DNA from: Brevundimonas sp. AAP58
Lineage (GTDB): Bacteria > Pseudomonadota > Alphaproteobacteria > Caulobacterales > Caulobacteraceae
NCBI RefSeq assembly: GCF_001295975.1
Contig: NZ_LJHU01000011.1
Coordinates: 1-64,000 of the forward strand
Reading direction: 5' to 3'
Length of the DNA stretch: 64,000 nucleotides
In this document: in pieces, positions 34,371-42,519 of the stretch
Numbering within the stretch: position 1 is the first letter of the stretch
How the letters are laid out: each line of letters starts with the position of its first letter
The notes under the pieces: generated by a model
Seen by the model: the letters and a program-made list of their open reading frames with translations, nothing else
Told to the model about the DNA's origin: nothing
Database searches by the model: none
Made by a program: the position numbers and the translations under genes

Positions 34371-35887
34371 GTCCCGACGTGCTCCTCGGCCTTGGCCGCG
34401 GCGGCCATCTGCTTGGCGTAGCGGGCCTTGAACTCGGGACGGGGCACCGGCGTCTCGGACCAGATGCCCGAGGTGTCGCCCGAGCCGACGCCGTCGAAGA
34501 AGGCGCTCATCTTGTCGAAGCGCGCCTTGTTGGCGATGGCGGCGTTGATGACCTGGGCCAGCGATCCCGCGCCCGCCGGTCCCATCAGGGGCCGCGCCGA
34601 GATCAGGTTGGTGAAATACAGCGCCGGGATCGACATGGCCTTAGCGTGCTGCACCACGGGCGTCGTGCCGATCGCCAGGTCCGGCCGGATCGCATCGACC
34701 GCCGACAGGTCCTGTTCCAGAGAGGCGCGGTAGTTGACCGTGACCCCCTTGGCCTCCAGCCACTCGCGGTCCGGATCGGACCATTTCGTCTGCGGACAGG
34801 CCGTGCCGACATAGTCGACCTCGGCCCCGCTCTCGATCAGGAGGCGCGCGACCAGAAGCTCGGACCCCTCATAGCCCGAGACCGTGATCCGCCCCTTGAT
34901 CGGGGTGGCCGCCAGGGCCGCGCCGATGGCCCCGAGCATCGCGTTCTTGACGGCGTCGATCTTGTCCTGCGGCACGTCGCAGGCCTGCCCGATCGCTTGG
35001 AGCCAGGCGGCCGTGCCGTCGCGCCCGACCGGGGCCGAGCCCACGACCTTGCGGCCGGCGGCTTCGAACTCGCGCACGCTGGCGGTGTAGAAGGGGTGGA
35101 TGGCGGCCACGACGGCGCAGTCCAGCGCGGCATACAGCTCGCGCCACTCGCGGGTCGGGACCACGGGTCCGGGGGCCAGGCCCATCGGGTCCAGCATGCG
35201 GCCGATGATCATGGGATCGGCCGGGAACATCTCGCCCAGCAGGGTGACGGTCGGCTTGTCAGCCCGGGTCTTGGGCGCGGCGACGGGGCCGGCTTCGACC
35301 TCCTTGCGCGCATAATTCAGCATGGCCCCGGCCAGCACGTCCTTGGCCTCGGCGTGGGTCGGGATGCCAAAGCCCGGCACGTCGATGCCCACGATGCGGA
35401 CGCCGTTGATCTCCTTGGGAAGCAGCTGAAGCGGCACGCCCGAGGCGGTGGGCACGCACAGATTGGTCACCACGATGGAGTCGTAGAGCGCCGGATCAGC
35501 CATCTTGTGGACCGCGTCGCGGATGTCCTCGAACAGCTTTCCGGTGACCAGGCTCTCGGAGTTGAACGGCACATAGCCGACCGAACGGCGCGCGCCGTAG
35601 AAGTGGCTGGTGAAGGTCAGGCCATAGACGCAGCAGGCCGACCCCGACAGGATCGTCGCCGTGCGCCGCATCCGCAGACCGACGCGCAAGCTACCGAACG
35701 CCGGACACATCGACTGCGGCTGATCGTGAGGCCCGACCGGATAGTCCTTGGCATAGCGCGCCAGGATCTCGGACTTGCCGGCCTTGGACGCCGCCGCCTG
35801 CAGCTCCGCCTTGCCGCCGTGGCAGCCGCCGTCCAGCGAGACGGGCTCGGCGGCTTGCGGGTTGGAGATGGGGGGACCGTCGGCCAT
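34367..35887 (-). CDS. bchY: Chlorophyllide a reductase subunit Y
   Basis: A 506-aa NifD-like subunit. Candidate Fe-S ligands are Cys61 ([11 protein letters not shown]), Cys85/86 (SACCVYGL) and Cys144 ([10 protein letters not shown]). Further markers are [18 protein letters not shown] and [19 protein letters not shown]. The start MADGPPISN lies 5 bp after the bchX stop. It partners with BchZ and receives electrons from BchX in COR, the step that commits chlorin to bacteriochlorin. Confidence 0.96.
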   Translation of the reverse strand: MADGPPISNPQAAEPVSLDGGCHGGKAELQAAASKAGKSEILARYAKDYPVGPHDQPQSMCPAFGSLRVGLRMRRTATILSGSACCVYGLTFTSHFYGARRSVGYVPFNSESLVTGKLFEDIRDAVHKMADPALYDSIVVTNLCVPTASGVPLQLLPKEINGVRIVGIDVPGFGIPTHAEAKDVLAGAMLNYARKEVEAGPVAAPKTRADKPTVTLLGEMFPADPMIIGRMLDPMGLAPGPVVPTREWRELYAALDCAVVAAIHPFYTASVREFEAAGRKVVGSAPVGRDGTAAWLQAIGQACDVPQDKIDAVKNAMLGAIGAALAATPIKGRITVSGYEGSELLVARLLIESGAEVDYVGTACPQTKWSDPDREWLEAKGVTVNYRASLEQDLSAVDAIRPDLAIGTTPVVQHAKAMSIPALYFTNLISARPLMGPAGAGSLAQVINAAIANKARFDKMSAFFDGVGSGDTSGIWSETPVPRPEFKARYAKQMAAAAKAEEHVGT

Positions 35888-35892
35888 GTCGC

Positions 35893-36885
35893 TCAGACCG
35901 CCTCGTCGTAGATGACTTCGAGCGAGGCCTTGGGCACGTAGCTGGCCCCGCGCATGTCGCTCTGGCTGGCGGGCATCAGCCGCACTTCGCCGCCGACCTG
36001 ATCGGGGCTGAACAGACCCAGGAGGCCGTCCTGCGTCAGGGGCTTGGGATGCTGCGGCAGGCTGTCGGTCACGGCCTGGGCCAGGCCGGCGAACAGGCTG
36101 CCCCATTCGCTGTCGGACGTACCGATGATCTGATAGTTGGCGGACTTCCTGCGGATGTCCTCATTGGCCGGGATCGAGGCCAGGACGGGGATGTCGACCG
36201 CCTTGGCGAAGGCCGCGGCCTCGCCCGTTCCGTCGTCCTTGTTGATGATCATGCCGGCCACGCCGACGTTGCCGCCCATCTTGCGGAAGTATTCGACCGC
36301 CGAGCAGACGTTGTTGGCGACGTAGAGGCTCTGCAGGTCGTTGGACCCGACGACGATGACCTTCTGGCACATGTCGCGCGCGATCGGCAGGCCGAAGCCC
36401 CCGCACACCACGTCGCCCAGGAAATCCAGCAGGACGTAGTCGAAGCCCCAGTCGTGGAAGCCCAGCTTCTCCAGCAGCTCGAAGCCGTGGATGATCCCAC
36501 GTCCGCCGCAGCCGCGCCCGACCTCGGGCCCGCCCAGTTCCATGGCGAAGACGCCGTCGCGCTGGAAGCAGACGTCCTCGATGCGCACTTCCTCGCCGGT
36601 CAGCTTCTTGGCGGCGGAGGTGGCGATGATGGTCGGGCAGGATTTGCCGCCGAACAGCAGGCTGGTCGTGTCGGACTTGGGATCGCAGCCGATTAGCAGC
36701 ACCCGCTTGCCCTGCTGGGCCATCATGTAGCTGAGGTTGGACAGGGCGAAGGACTTGCCCGAGCCGCCCTTGCCGTAGATGGCGATGATCTGGGTTTCCT
36801 TGGTGACCTCGCCAGTGTGCACGGGATCCGGCTCGACCTTGGCTTCTTCACGCAGGTGCTTGTGGGTAATCAGGGTCACGGTCAC
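35893..36885 (-). CDS. bchX: Chlorophyllide a reductase iron protein
   Basis: A 330-aa NifH-like ATPase. Walker A is GKGGSGKS (residues 38-45). The intersubunit 4Fe-4S ligands are Cys126 (GRGCGGRG) and Cys161 (DVVCGGFG). It feeds electrons with ATP hydrolysis to BchYZ. GTG at 36885 was preferred to an in-frame TTG at 36900, because GGAGG lies 8 nt upstream of the GTG and the GTGA overlaps the bchC stop exactly. Confidence 0.96.
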   Translation of the reverse strand: MTVTLITHKHLREEAKVEPDPVHTGEVTKETQIIAIYGKGGSGKSFALSNLSYMMAQQGKRVLLIGCDPKSDTTSLLFGGKSCPTIIATSAAKKLTGEEVRIEDVCFQRDGVFAMELGGPEVGRGCGGRGIIHGFELLEKLGFHDWGFDYVLLDFLGDVVCGGFGLPIARDMCQKVIVVGSNDLQSLYVANNVCSAVEYFRKMGGNVGVAGMIINKDDGTGEAAAFAKAVDIPVLASIPANEDIRRKSANYQIIGTSDSEWGSLFAGLAQAVTDSLPQHPKPLTQDGLLGLFSPDQVGGEVRLMPASQSDMRGASYVPKASLEVIYDEAV

Positions 36886-37805
36886 GCGCAGTTCCTCCAA
36901 TCGAGGATCATCTTGAGGCAGGTCGGTTCGCCGAAGGCGGTCGGATAGGCGTCGTTGGCCTCGGTCGCCGCCATGCGGTGGGTGATGAGACCCTCCAGGC
37001 TGAGCGCGCCGGAGGCGATCAGGGCGGTCACCCCGGCCACGTCCTCGGGCCGGAACTCGGCGGCGATGCGGAACCGAGCCTCCTTCATGAAGGCCATGGG
37101 GAAGGCGAAGGACAGACGCGCCTCATAGAATCCGGCCAGGACGATCTCGCCGCTGCGGGCCAGCCGCGCGACCAGGAAATCCATCAGGTCCTCGGCGCCG
37201 GACGCGTCGTAGATCGAGCGATAGTCGCGGCGATCATCCGCGTCGGGATGGATGGCCACGCCGTTGCGGCGCGCCGCATTGGTTTCCCAGACGGTCGGCT
37301 TGTCGTGCCCCATCGCCTCGGTGATCCGCAGCAGTAGACGCCCGAGTGTGCCGTAGCCGACGATCAGGTCTGGCGCCGTGCCACCGACGATGGCGTGATA
37401 GGCGGTGGCCGCCAGAGACAGCAGGACCCCGTCGTCCTCCAGCCCGTCCGGCAGGGCGACGGTGCGCGACGATGGCGTGATCAGGGTGCGGGCCGCGCCG
37501 CCGAAGAGGCCGCGGGCGTCGATGAAGTGGGACGAGCCGGGGACGAACACCCGCTCGCCGATCCGGTCTTGCGCGTTGGCTCCAGCGTCCACGACGCGGC
37601 CGATTGATTCGTATCCGGGCACCAGCGGATAGCCCAGGCCCGGGAAGTGGGGCATGCGGCCGTCCCACAGCAGGCGTTCGGTTCCGGTCGAGATTCCGCT
37701 GGCCTCCACCTCGACGACCACATCGTCGGGGCCGGCAGGCTTCAGGTCGAGCAGGCGGAGCGCCAGTCGGCGGGGCTCCTCCAGTACGACGGCTAAAGTG
37801 TCCAT
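36882..37805 (-). CDS. bchC: 3-hydroxyethyl bacteriochlorophyllide a dehydrogenase
   Basis: A 307-aa zinc-alcohol-dehydrogenase-like protein with EASGISTGTERLLWDGRMP, PLVPGYESIGRVVDAG, VGYGTLGRLLLRI and a C-terminal PTCLKMILDW, all BchC features. It oxidises the 3-hydroxyethyl group to the 3-acetyl group. It heads the bchCXYZ-puf part of the superoperon. The 98-bp gap upstream contains two complete PpsR boxes and part of a third. Confidence 0.95.
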   Translation of the reverse strand: MDTLAVVLEEPRRLALRLLDLKPAGPDDVVVEVEASGISTGTERLLWDGRMPHFPGLGYPLVPGYESIGRVVDAGANAQDRIGERVFVPGSSHFIDARGLFGGAARTLITPSSRTVALPDGLEDDGVLLSLAATAYHAIVGGTAPDLIVGYGTLGRLLLRITEAMGHDKPTVWETNAARRNGVAIHPDADDRRDYRSIYDASGAEDLMDFLVARLARSGEIVLAGFYEARLSFAFPMAFMKEARFRIAAEFRPEDVAGVTALIASGALSLEGLITHRMAATEANDAYPTAFGEPTCLKMILDWRNCA

Positions 37806-37849
37806 CTCGATGCCTCGGGAGGCCGGACCAAGATAGGCACCCTCCCAAC

Positions 37850-37919
37850 TGTCAGCTTAGATTGACAGTTGGGGTTGTCAAACTTTGATTACACTTTGTT
37901 CTGTCAATTCCGCGCGACA
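37850..37919. promoter_or_regulatory. Three PpsR boxes upstream of bchC, 8 bp apart
   Basis: TGTCAGCTTAGATTGACA (37850-37867), TGTCAAACTTTGATTACA (37876-37893) and TGTCAATTCCGCGCGACA (37902-37919) each fit TGT-N12-ACA. Consecutive boxes are separated by exactly 8 bp, the spacing known for cooperative PpsR/CrtJ binding. The third overlaps the last codons of crtF. PpsR is expected to repress bchC and the downstream genes aerobically. Confidence 0.88.
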
Positions 37920-38998
37920 ATCAGGCTGGCGATGACCGGCATGGCCGTCCGAACGCGGCGGGCGCTGGCGAATCCCGCTTCCCGGCACATGGAGATTATT
38001 TCTCGCGCGGGGCGAGGCCGGCCCGAGCCCATGGCCAGCAGATACATCCCGAAATAGGCGTCCCCGACCCGCTCCGCGCCCGGCTCCTGCGCCATCGGCT
38101 CGCCGATCAGCAGAGTGCCACCGGGAGGCAGAGCCGCCTGCGCCGCCTTCAGAATCGCCAGCGCCGGTCCATCGTCGTGATCGTGCAGCACGCGGATCAG
38201 GCTGACGGCGTCCGCCCCGGTCGGCAGAGCGTCCCGGAACACATCCCCGCCCGTCGCTTCCAGCGCCAACCCCTCGGCCGCGAACCGCGCCCGGGCCCGC
38301 TCGGCCACGGGGGGCAGGTCGAACAGCATCCTCTCCGCGCCCGGTGCCCTTGCCGCCACCGCCCGCAGGAAGGTCCCCTCCCCGCCCCCGACGTCCAGCA
38401 ACCGCCGATGCCGCGCGACGGGATAGGCGTCGAGCACCTGGGCCGCCACCATGGCCTGGCTGTCGCTCATCAGCCGCGAGTAGGCCTCGGCCTGTTCCGC
38501 ATCCGGCGGACCGCCCTCCGCATAGGTCCAATAGGCCGCCAGCGCCCCGCCCCCACCGCCGCGCCTTAGCAGGGCCATCGGGTCGGCCAGGTCGGCATAG
38601 AGCAGGGCATGGTGCCGGATCATTGCCGCCACGCCCGGCGCGCCCAGCAGGGAGGCTCCCTCGACCCCCAGCGCCCAGCGATCCTCGCCCGCCGGTTCCG
38701 CCAGCTTCAGCGCTGCTGCCGCGCGCAGCAACCTCAGCGCCCCGTCGCGATCCAGGTCCACCGCTGCACCGACCGCCTCGACGGACATAGGCCCCTCGGC
38801 CAGCCGCTCCAGCAGCCCCGAGGTCACGCAGGCATGGGCGATCTGTGAGTAAACGAACCCGGCCGTGACATCGAACAGGGCGGCCGCCCGTCGGCGCGCG
38901 ATGGGCAGCGTCAGCGGAAACCGCGCGGCCCATCTCTGAAAACCAGGAGAACCGATCAGCCTGTTCCGCCAGGCGCGCCATCGATCGTGCAGCTTCAT
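37904..38998 (-). CDS. crtF: Hydroxyneurosporene O-methyltransferase
   Basis: A 364-aa SAM-dependent methyltransferase of the plant-COMT-like family. The SAM loop LLDVGGGEGTFLRAV starts at about residue 200, and VSLIRVLHDHDDGPALAILK and GGTLLIGEPMA follow. The N-terminal helical dimerisation domain is present (VTAGFVYSQIAHACVTSGLL). It methylates the 1-hydroxy group of acyclic carotenoids in the spirilloxanthin/spheroidene pathway. MKLHDRW at 38998 was chosen so that both PpsR boxes stay upstream. It heads the minus-strand superoperon. Confidence 0.92.
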   Translation of the reverse strand: MKLHDRWRAWRNRLIGSPGFQRWAARFPLTLPIARRRAAALFDVTAGFVYSQIAHACVTSGLLERLAEGPMSVEAVGAAVDLDRDGALRLLRAAAALKLAEPAGEDRWALGVEGASLLGAPGVAAMIRHHALLYADLADPMALLRRGGGGGALAAYWTYAEGGPPDAEQAEAYSRLMSDSQAMVAAQVLDAYPVARHRRLLDVGGGEGTFLRAVAARAPGAERMLFDLPPVAERARARFAAEGLALEATGGDVFRDALPTGADAVSLIRVLHDHDDGPALAILKAAQAALPPGGTLLIGEPMAQEPGAERVGDAYFGMYLLAMGSGRPRPAREIISMCREAGFASARRVRTAMPVIASLIVARN

Positions 38999-39034
38999 AT
39001 GGCGCGTATCGACCCACCCGGCCGATTTCCCTTG

Positions 39035-39077
39035 TGTCAATCCAACTGGACACCTTTAGTGTATCCCTCGCAAGACA
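39035..39077. promoter_or_regulatory. Tandem PpsR boxes between divergent crtF and crtD
   Basis: TGTCAATCCAACTGGACA (39035-39052) and TGTATCCCTCGCAAGACA (39060-39077) fit TGT-N12-ACA and are 7 bp apart. They occupy most of the 92-bp divergent gap, so one PpsR pair could control both carotenoid transcripts. Confidence 0.88.
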
Positions 39078-39090
39078 CGAAAGGCGGGTC

Positions 39091-40656
39091 ATGCCCCGCG
39101 ACCGGGTCGTCATCGTTGGAGCTGGCATCGGCGGTCTCGCCGCCGCGGTGGACCTGTGCGCCCAGGGTATGGACGTCACAGTGGTCGAAAAGGCCGCCAC
39201 GCCGGGCGGCAAGCTGTCGGAACAGTTGGTCGACGAACGCGGCATCGATTCGGGTCCGACCGTCTTCACCATGCGCTGGGTGTTCGAGACCCTGTTCGAA
39301 CGCGCGGGCACATCGCTGGACCGCCACCTGACCGTCCGCCGGGCCGAGACGCTCGCCCGTCATAGCTGGCCCGATGGCTCCACCTTCGACCTGCACGCCG
39401 ATCTCGACCGCTCGGCCGAGGCCGTGGGCGACCTGTCCGGCGCGGACGAAGCCCGGCGCTTCCGCGCCTTCGCCGCCCGCGCCGCCAAGATCTATCAGGT
39501 GCTGGAACGCCCGTTCATCCAGCGGCCCAAGCCGACCATCGCGGGACTGACGCTCGACATCGGCCTGCATCGCCCGCTCGATCAGTGGTCGATCATGCCC
39601 TACCGCTCGCTGTGGGCCGAGCTCGGGAGCTATTTCCGTGACCCGCGCCTGCGCCAGCTGTTCGGCCGCTACGCCACCTACGCCGGCTGCTCGCCCTTCA
39701 AGTCGCCCGCCACCCTGATGCTGATCGCCCATGTCGAGCAGCAGGGCGTCTGGCTGGTCGACGGCGGCATGCAGCGGATCCCCGAGGCCCTGACCGGCCT
39801 GATCCAGTCGCTCGGCGGAACCGTCCGGACCGGCGAGGCCTGCGCCGAAATCCTGACCGAGCGGGGCCGGGCGTCCGGTGTCGTCCTGTCCTCCGGCGAA
39901 CGGATCGAGGCGCGCACCGTCATCGTGAACGCCGACCCATCGGCCTTGGCGCAAGGCCGGTTCGGCACAGCGGCCGCCCGCGCGGTCTCGGCCACCCCGC
40001 CCCGCGCACGCTCGCTGTCGGCCGTCACCTTCGCCTTCACGGCCGAGGCGCGTGACGTGCCGCTGGTGCGCCACAACCTCTATTTCTCGCCCGACTACGT
40101 CGCCGAGTTCGACGACCTGCACGCGGGTCGCGCCCCGACCATCCCCACCGTCTACATCTGCGCCCAGGACCGGGGCGATGACGACGGACCACCCCACTGC
40201 GAAGGACCCGAGCGGTTTTTCGCCATCACCAACGCGCCGCCGAACGGCGACGTTCACACCTGGTCGCCAGAGGAGATCGACACATGTCGCTCGCGCGCCT
40301 TCGCCTCGATCCGAGCCTCGGGGGTCGACTTGCGCCCTCACCTCCCGACGATGGCGGTCACGACGCCAGACTCCTTCGAGAAGCGCTTTCCGGGGACGGG
40401 TGGAGCCCTCTATGGCCGCGCGGGTCACGGCTGGGACGGGGCCTTTCGACGGCCCGGAGCCCGTACGCGGATGCCGGGACTCTATCTCTGCGGCGGGGCG
40501 ACTCACCCTGGGGCGGGCGTCCCGATGGCGGCCCTGTCGGGACGGCAGGCCGCCTTGGCCGTCATGGCGGACCGCGCTTCGATGCGCCGGTCGGCCCCGG
40601 CGGCTACGCCTGGTGGTATGTCGACGCCCTCAGTGACGACGGCCGTTTCGGCCTGA
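39091..40656 (+). CDS. crtD: Hydroxyneurosporene 3,4-desaturase (CrtD)
   Basis: A 521-aa CrtI-family FAD enzyme. The dinucleotide motif VVIVGAGIGGLAAAVDLC covers residues 6-23, with EKAATPGGKLSEQ and the C-terminal FAD segment GLYLCGGATHPGAGVPMAALSG. It introduces the 3,4 double bond in 1-hydroxy carotenoids. The start MPRDRVV follows an AGGCGGG RBS. The last ~20 residues (after about ALAVMADRAS) look like read-through into the overlapping crtC region, longer than typical CrtD ends. Confidence 0.92.
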   Translation: MPRDRVVIVGAGIGGLAAAVDLCAQGMDVTVVEKAATPGGKLSEQLVDERGIDSGPTVFTMRWVFETLFERAGTSLDRHLTVRRAETLARHSWPDGSTFDLHADLDRSAEAVGDLSGADEARRFRAFAARAAKIYQVLERPFIQRPKPTIAGLTLDIGLHRPLDQWSIMPYRSLWAELGSYFRDPRLRQLFGRYATYAGCSPFKSPATLMLIAHVEQQGVWLVDGGMQRIPEALTGLIQSLGGTVRTGEACAEILTERGRASGVVLSSGERIEARTVIVNADPSALAQGRFGTAAARAVSATPPRARSLSAVTFAFTAEARDVPLVRHNLYFSPDYVAEFDDLHAGRAPTIPTVYICAQDRGDDDGPPHCEGPERFFAITNAPPNGDVHTWSPEEIDTCRSRAFASIRASGVDLRPHLPTMAVTTPDSFEKRFPGTGGALYGRAGHGWDGAFRRPGARTRMPGLYLCGGATHPGAGVPMAALSGRQAALAVMADRASMRRSAPAATPGGMSTPSVTTAVSA

Positions 40657-41507
40657 CCATCATCGCCTTCGTCGGCAGCGTCTTCTCGCCCTGGTACGCC
40701 TGGTCGGGACGCGGGAAGCCGGAGAACCACAGCGCCCTCAACGTCGCCCTCTATGGCCCCGGCTGCGAGCGGTGGTCCATGACCGAGCGACCCGCGTCTC
40801 AGGTCTTCCGCGACGCCGAGACCCTGCAGCTGGGCCCCAGCTCCGTCCGCTGGGATGGCGATGAACTGGTCATCCGCTTCGACGAGACGACCGCCCCAGT
40901 CCCGCCCATGCCGATGATCCCCAAGCGCATGCGCGGCACGGTCCGGGTCCGTCCGCGCGCCATCAACGAGATCGCCTTCCCGCTCGACGACGTGGGCAAG
41001 CATATCTGGCGCCCCATCGCGCCCCGGTCCCGCGTCGAGGTCACGCTGGACGACCCGTCCCTGTCCTGGACCGGCGAGGGCTATCTGGACACCAACGCGG
41101 GGTCAGAACCGATGGAGGACGCTTTCGAAGTCTGGGACTGGTCTCGCGCCCATCTGCGCCAGGACAGCGCCGTCCTCTATGACCTCAAGCGCAAGGACGG
41201 CACCGCCCTCAGTCTCGCGCTGCGGTTCGACAAGGACGCCGTGCCCGAGACCGTCGAGCCGCCGCCGCACGCCCTCCTGCCCCCCACGATCTGGCGCATG
41301 CCGCGCCACACCCGCGCCGACGCCGGGCGGCCGGTCCATGTCGAGACGACGTGGGAGGACACACCCTTCTATTCGCGCTCGACCCTGTCGAACCACCTGC
41401 TGGGCGAGCCCTGCCAGGCCGTGCACGAAAGCCTGTCACTGGGGCGGCTGAGGTCGCCCATCGTCCGCGCCATGCTGCCCTTCCGCATGCCGCGCTCGCT
41501 CCGCTGA
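40284..41507 (+). CDS. crtC: Carotenoid 1,2-hydratase (CrtC); start uncertain
   Basis: Hydroxyneurosporene synthase, which adds water across the 1,2 double bond. The conserved part starts at about 40563 with GGPRFDAPVGPGGYAWWYVD, followed by FGLTIIAFVGSVFSPWYAW, DDPSLSWTGEGYLDTNAGSEP and TRADAGRPVHVETTWEDTPFY. The only ATG/GTG/TTG in this frame before that region is the ATG at 40284, deep inside crtD; the next ATG (40779) would delete conserved sequence. The true start may be CTG, or translation may be coupled to or frameshifted from crtD. The 3' end overlaps the convergent 62-aa gene. Confidence 0.85.
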   Translation: MSLARLRLDPSLGGRLAPSPPDDGGHDARLLREALSGDGWSPLWPRGSRLGRGLSTARSPYADAGTLSLRRGDSPWGGRPDGGPVGTAGRLGRHGGPRFDAPVGPGGYAWWYVDALSDDGRFGLTIIAFVGSVFSPWYAWSGRGKPENHSALNVALYGPGCERWSMTERPASQVFRDAETLQLGPSSVRWDGDELVIRFDETTAPVPPMPMIPKRMRGTVRVRPRAINEIAFPLDDVGKHIWRPIAPRSRVEVTLDDPSLSWTGEGYLDTNAGSEPMEDAFEVWDWSRAHLRQDSAVLYDLKRKDGTALSLALRFDKDAVPETVEPPPHALLPPTIWRMPRHTRADAGRPVHVETTWEDTPFYSRSTLSNHLLGEPCQAVHESLSLGRLRSPIVRAMLPFRMPRSLR

Positions 41508-41624
41508 GGCCTCTCGGTCGCGCTTCAGCGAGCGCCGGGTCGAGAACAGCTCCCATACGGCCCAGCCCAGAATCAGGCCGAAGACCAGCACGCTCTCGAC
41601 GATGAACACCTGGGTTCCGCTCAT
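41436..41624 (-). CDS. 62-aa single-pass membrane protein closing the bchIDO operon
   Basis: MSGTQVFIVESVLVFGLILG begins a single helix of about residues 6-26, followed by a strongly charged, Arg-rich cytoplasmic tail. The ATG overlaps the bchO stop by 4 bp (41621-41624), so it is translationally coupled to the Mg-chelatase genes. Its 3' end overlaps crtC on the other strand by 72 bp. No known family is recognised. An accessory role near Mg chelatase or in complex localisation is only inference. Confidence 0.7.
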   Translation of the reverse strand: MSGTQVFIVESVLVFGLILGWAVWELFSTRRSLKRDREASAERARHAEGQHGADDGRPQPPQ

Positions 41625-42517
41625 GCGGTGGCCTCCTCCATCAACCCATGCCGCGCGGCCACCTCCTCGATCACCGCCGCGACCAGATCGGGCCGTTCCT
41701 CGTGCGCCAGATGGCCCAGCCCGGCCAGAGTTACGATCCGCGCGGCGGGCAGGGATGCACGGACCTCCTCCGCCACCGAAGGCGGCACCGCCTGATCGCG
41801 CGTCCCGACCACCAGCGTCAGCTCGGCGATCAACTGCGGCAGGCTCCGCAGCACGTCGGTGATGTCCCAGCTGCCCATCATCCCCAGCGTCCCCGCCACA
41901 TGCCCGGGCTTCCTCAGGAGGCGGCCATAGAGCTCCACGCCCCGATCATCGATCATCGATCCCGTCCCCCGGATCAGCCGCGCCACCCGGCCTGGATCGC
42001 GCGCGGCTTGCGCGAACAGGCCGACCGCCAGCGGATTGACGAACAATCCCATCGCCAGCCCCCGGAACAGCGGCGCGACCGGCCCCGCGAAGGGCTGAAG
42101 CGCCCCGTTGATCGCCACGATCGGCGCCTCGCCGAACCGCCCGTCCAGCGACATCCTCAGCGCGATCGCCGCACCCGCCGAATGCGCGACCACCAGACTC
42201 GGCCGCACCGACATCGTCTCGATCAGCGCCGTCGTCCGCCGCGCCATGTCCCACAGCGACTGACGATTGTCCCTCGGCATGGCGGTGAAGCCATGCCCCG
42301 GCAGATCCGGCGCAACCACGGTGAACCGCTCCGCCAGCCTCGGCATCAGATCACGCCAGCTGTGCGTCGCCGCCCCCGCCCCGTGCAGCAGCAAAACGAC
42401 CGGCCCCTGCCCCATCGTCTGCACATGCCAGGTCAGATCGCCCGCCGTGACGAAGCGGCTGGCCTCGCGGTTGGGCCAATCCCGGCCCTCGACGGCCCAG
42501 TCCGGACGGTCGCCCAT
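41621..42517 (-). CDS. bchO: Magnesium-chelatase accessory alpha/beta hydrolase BchO
   Basis: A 298-aa alpha/beta hydrolase. VVLLLHGAGAATHSWRDLMP, the nucleophile elbow VVAHSAGAAIAL (Ser113), and the C-terminal VVGTRDQAVPP (Asp) and AGLGHLAHEE (His) show an intact triad. BchO is regularly linked to bchI/bchD and required for normal Mg-protoporphyrin formation in some species, with an unresolved biochemical role. The start lies 2 bp after the bchD stop. Confidence 0.92.
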   Translation of the reverse strand: MGDRPDWAVEGRDWPNREASRFVTAGDLTWHVQTMGQGPVVLLLHGAGAATHSWRDLMPRLAERFTVVAPDLPGHGFTAMPRDNRQSLWDMARRTTALIETMSVRPSLVVAHSAGAAIALRMSLDGRFGEAPIVAINGALQPFAGPVAPLFRGLAMGLFVNPLAVGLFAQAARDPGRVARLIRGTGSMIDDRGVELYGRLLRKPGHVAGTLGMMGSWDITDVLRSLPQLIAELTLVVGTRDQAVPPSVAEEVRASLPAARIVTLAGLGHLAHEERPDLVAAVIEEVAARHGLMEEATA

Positions 42518-42519
42518 GC

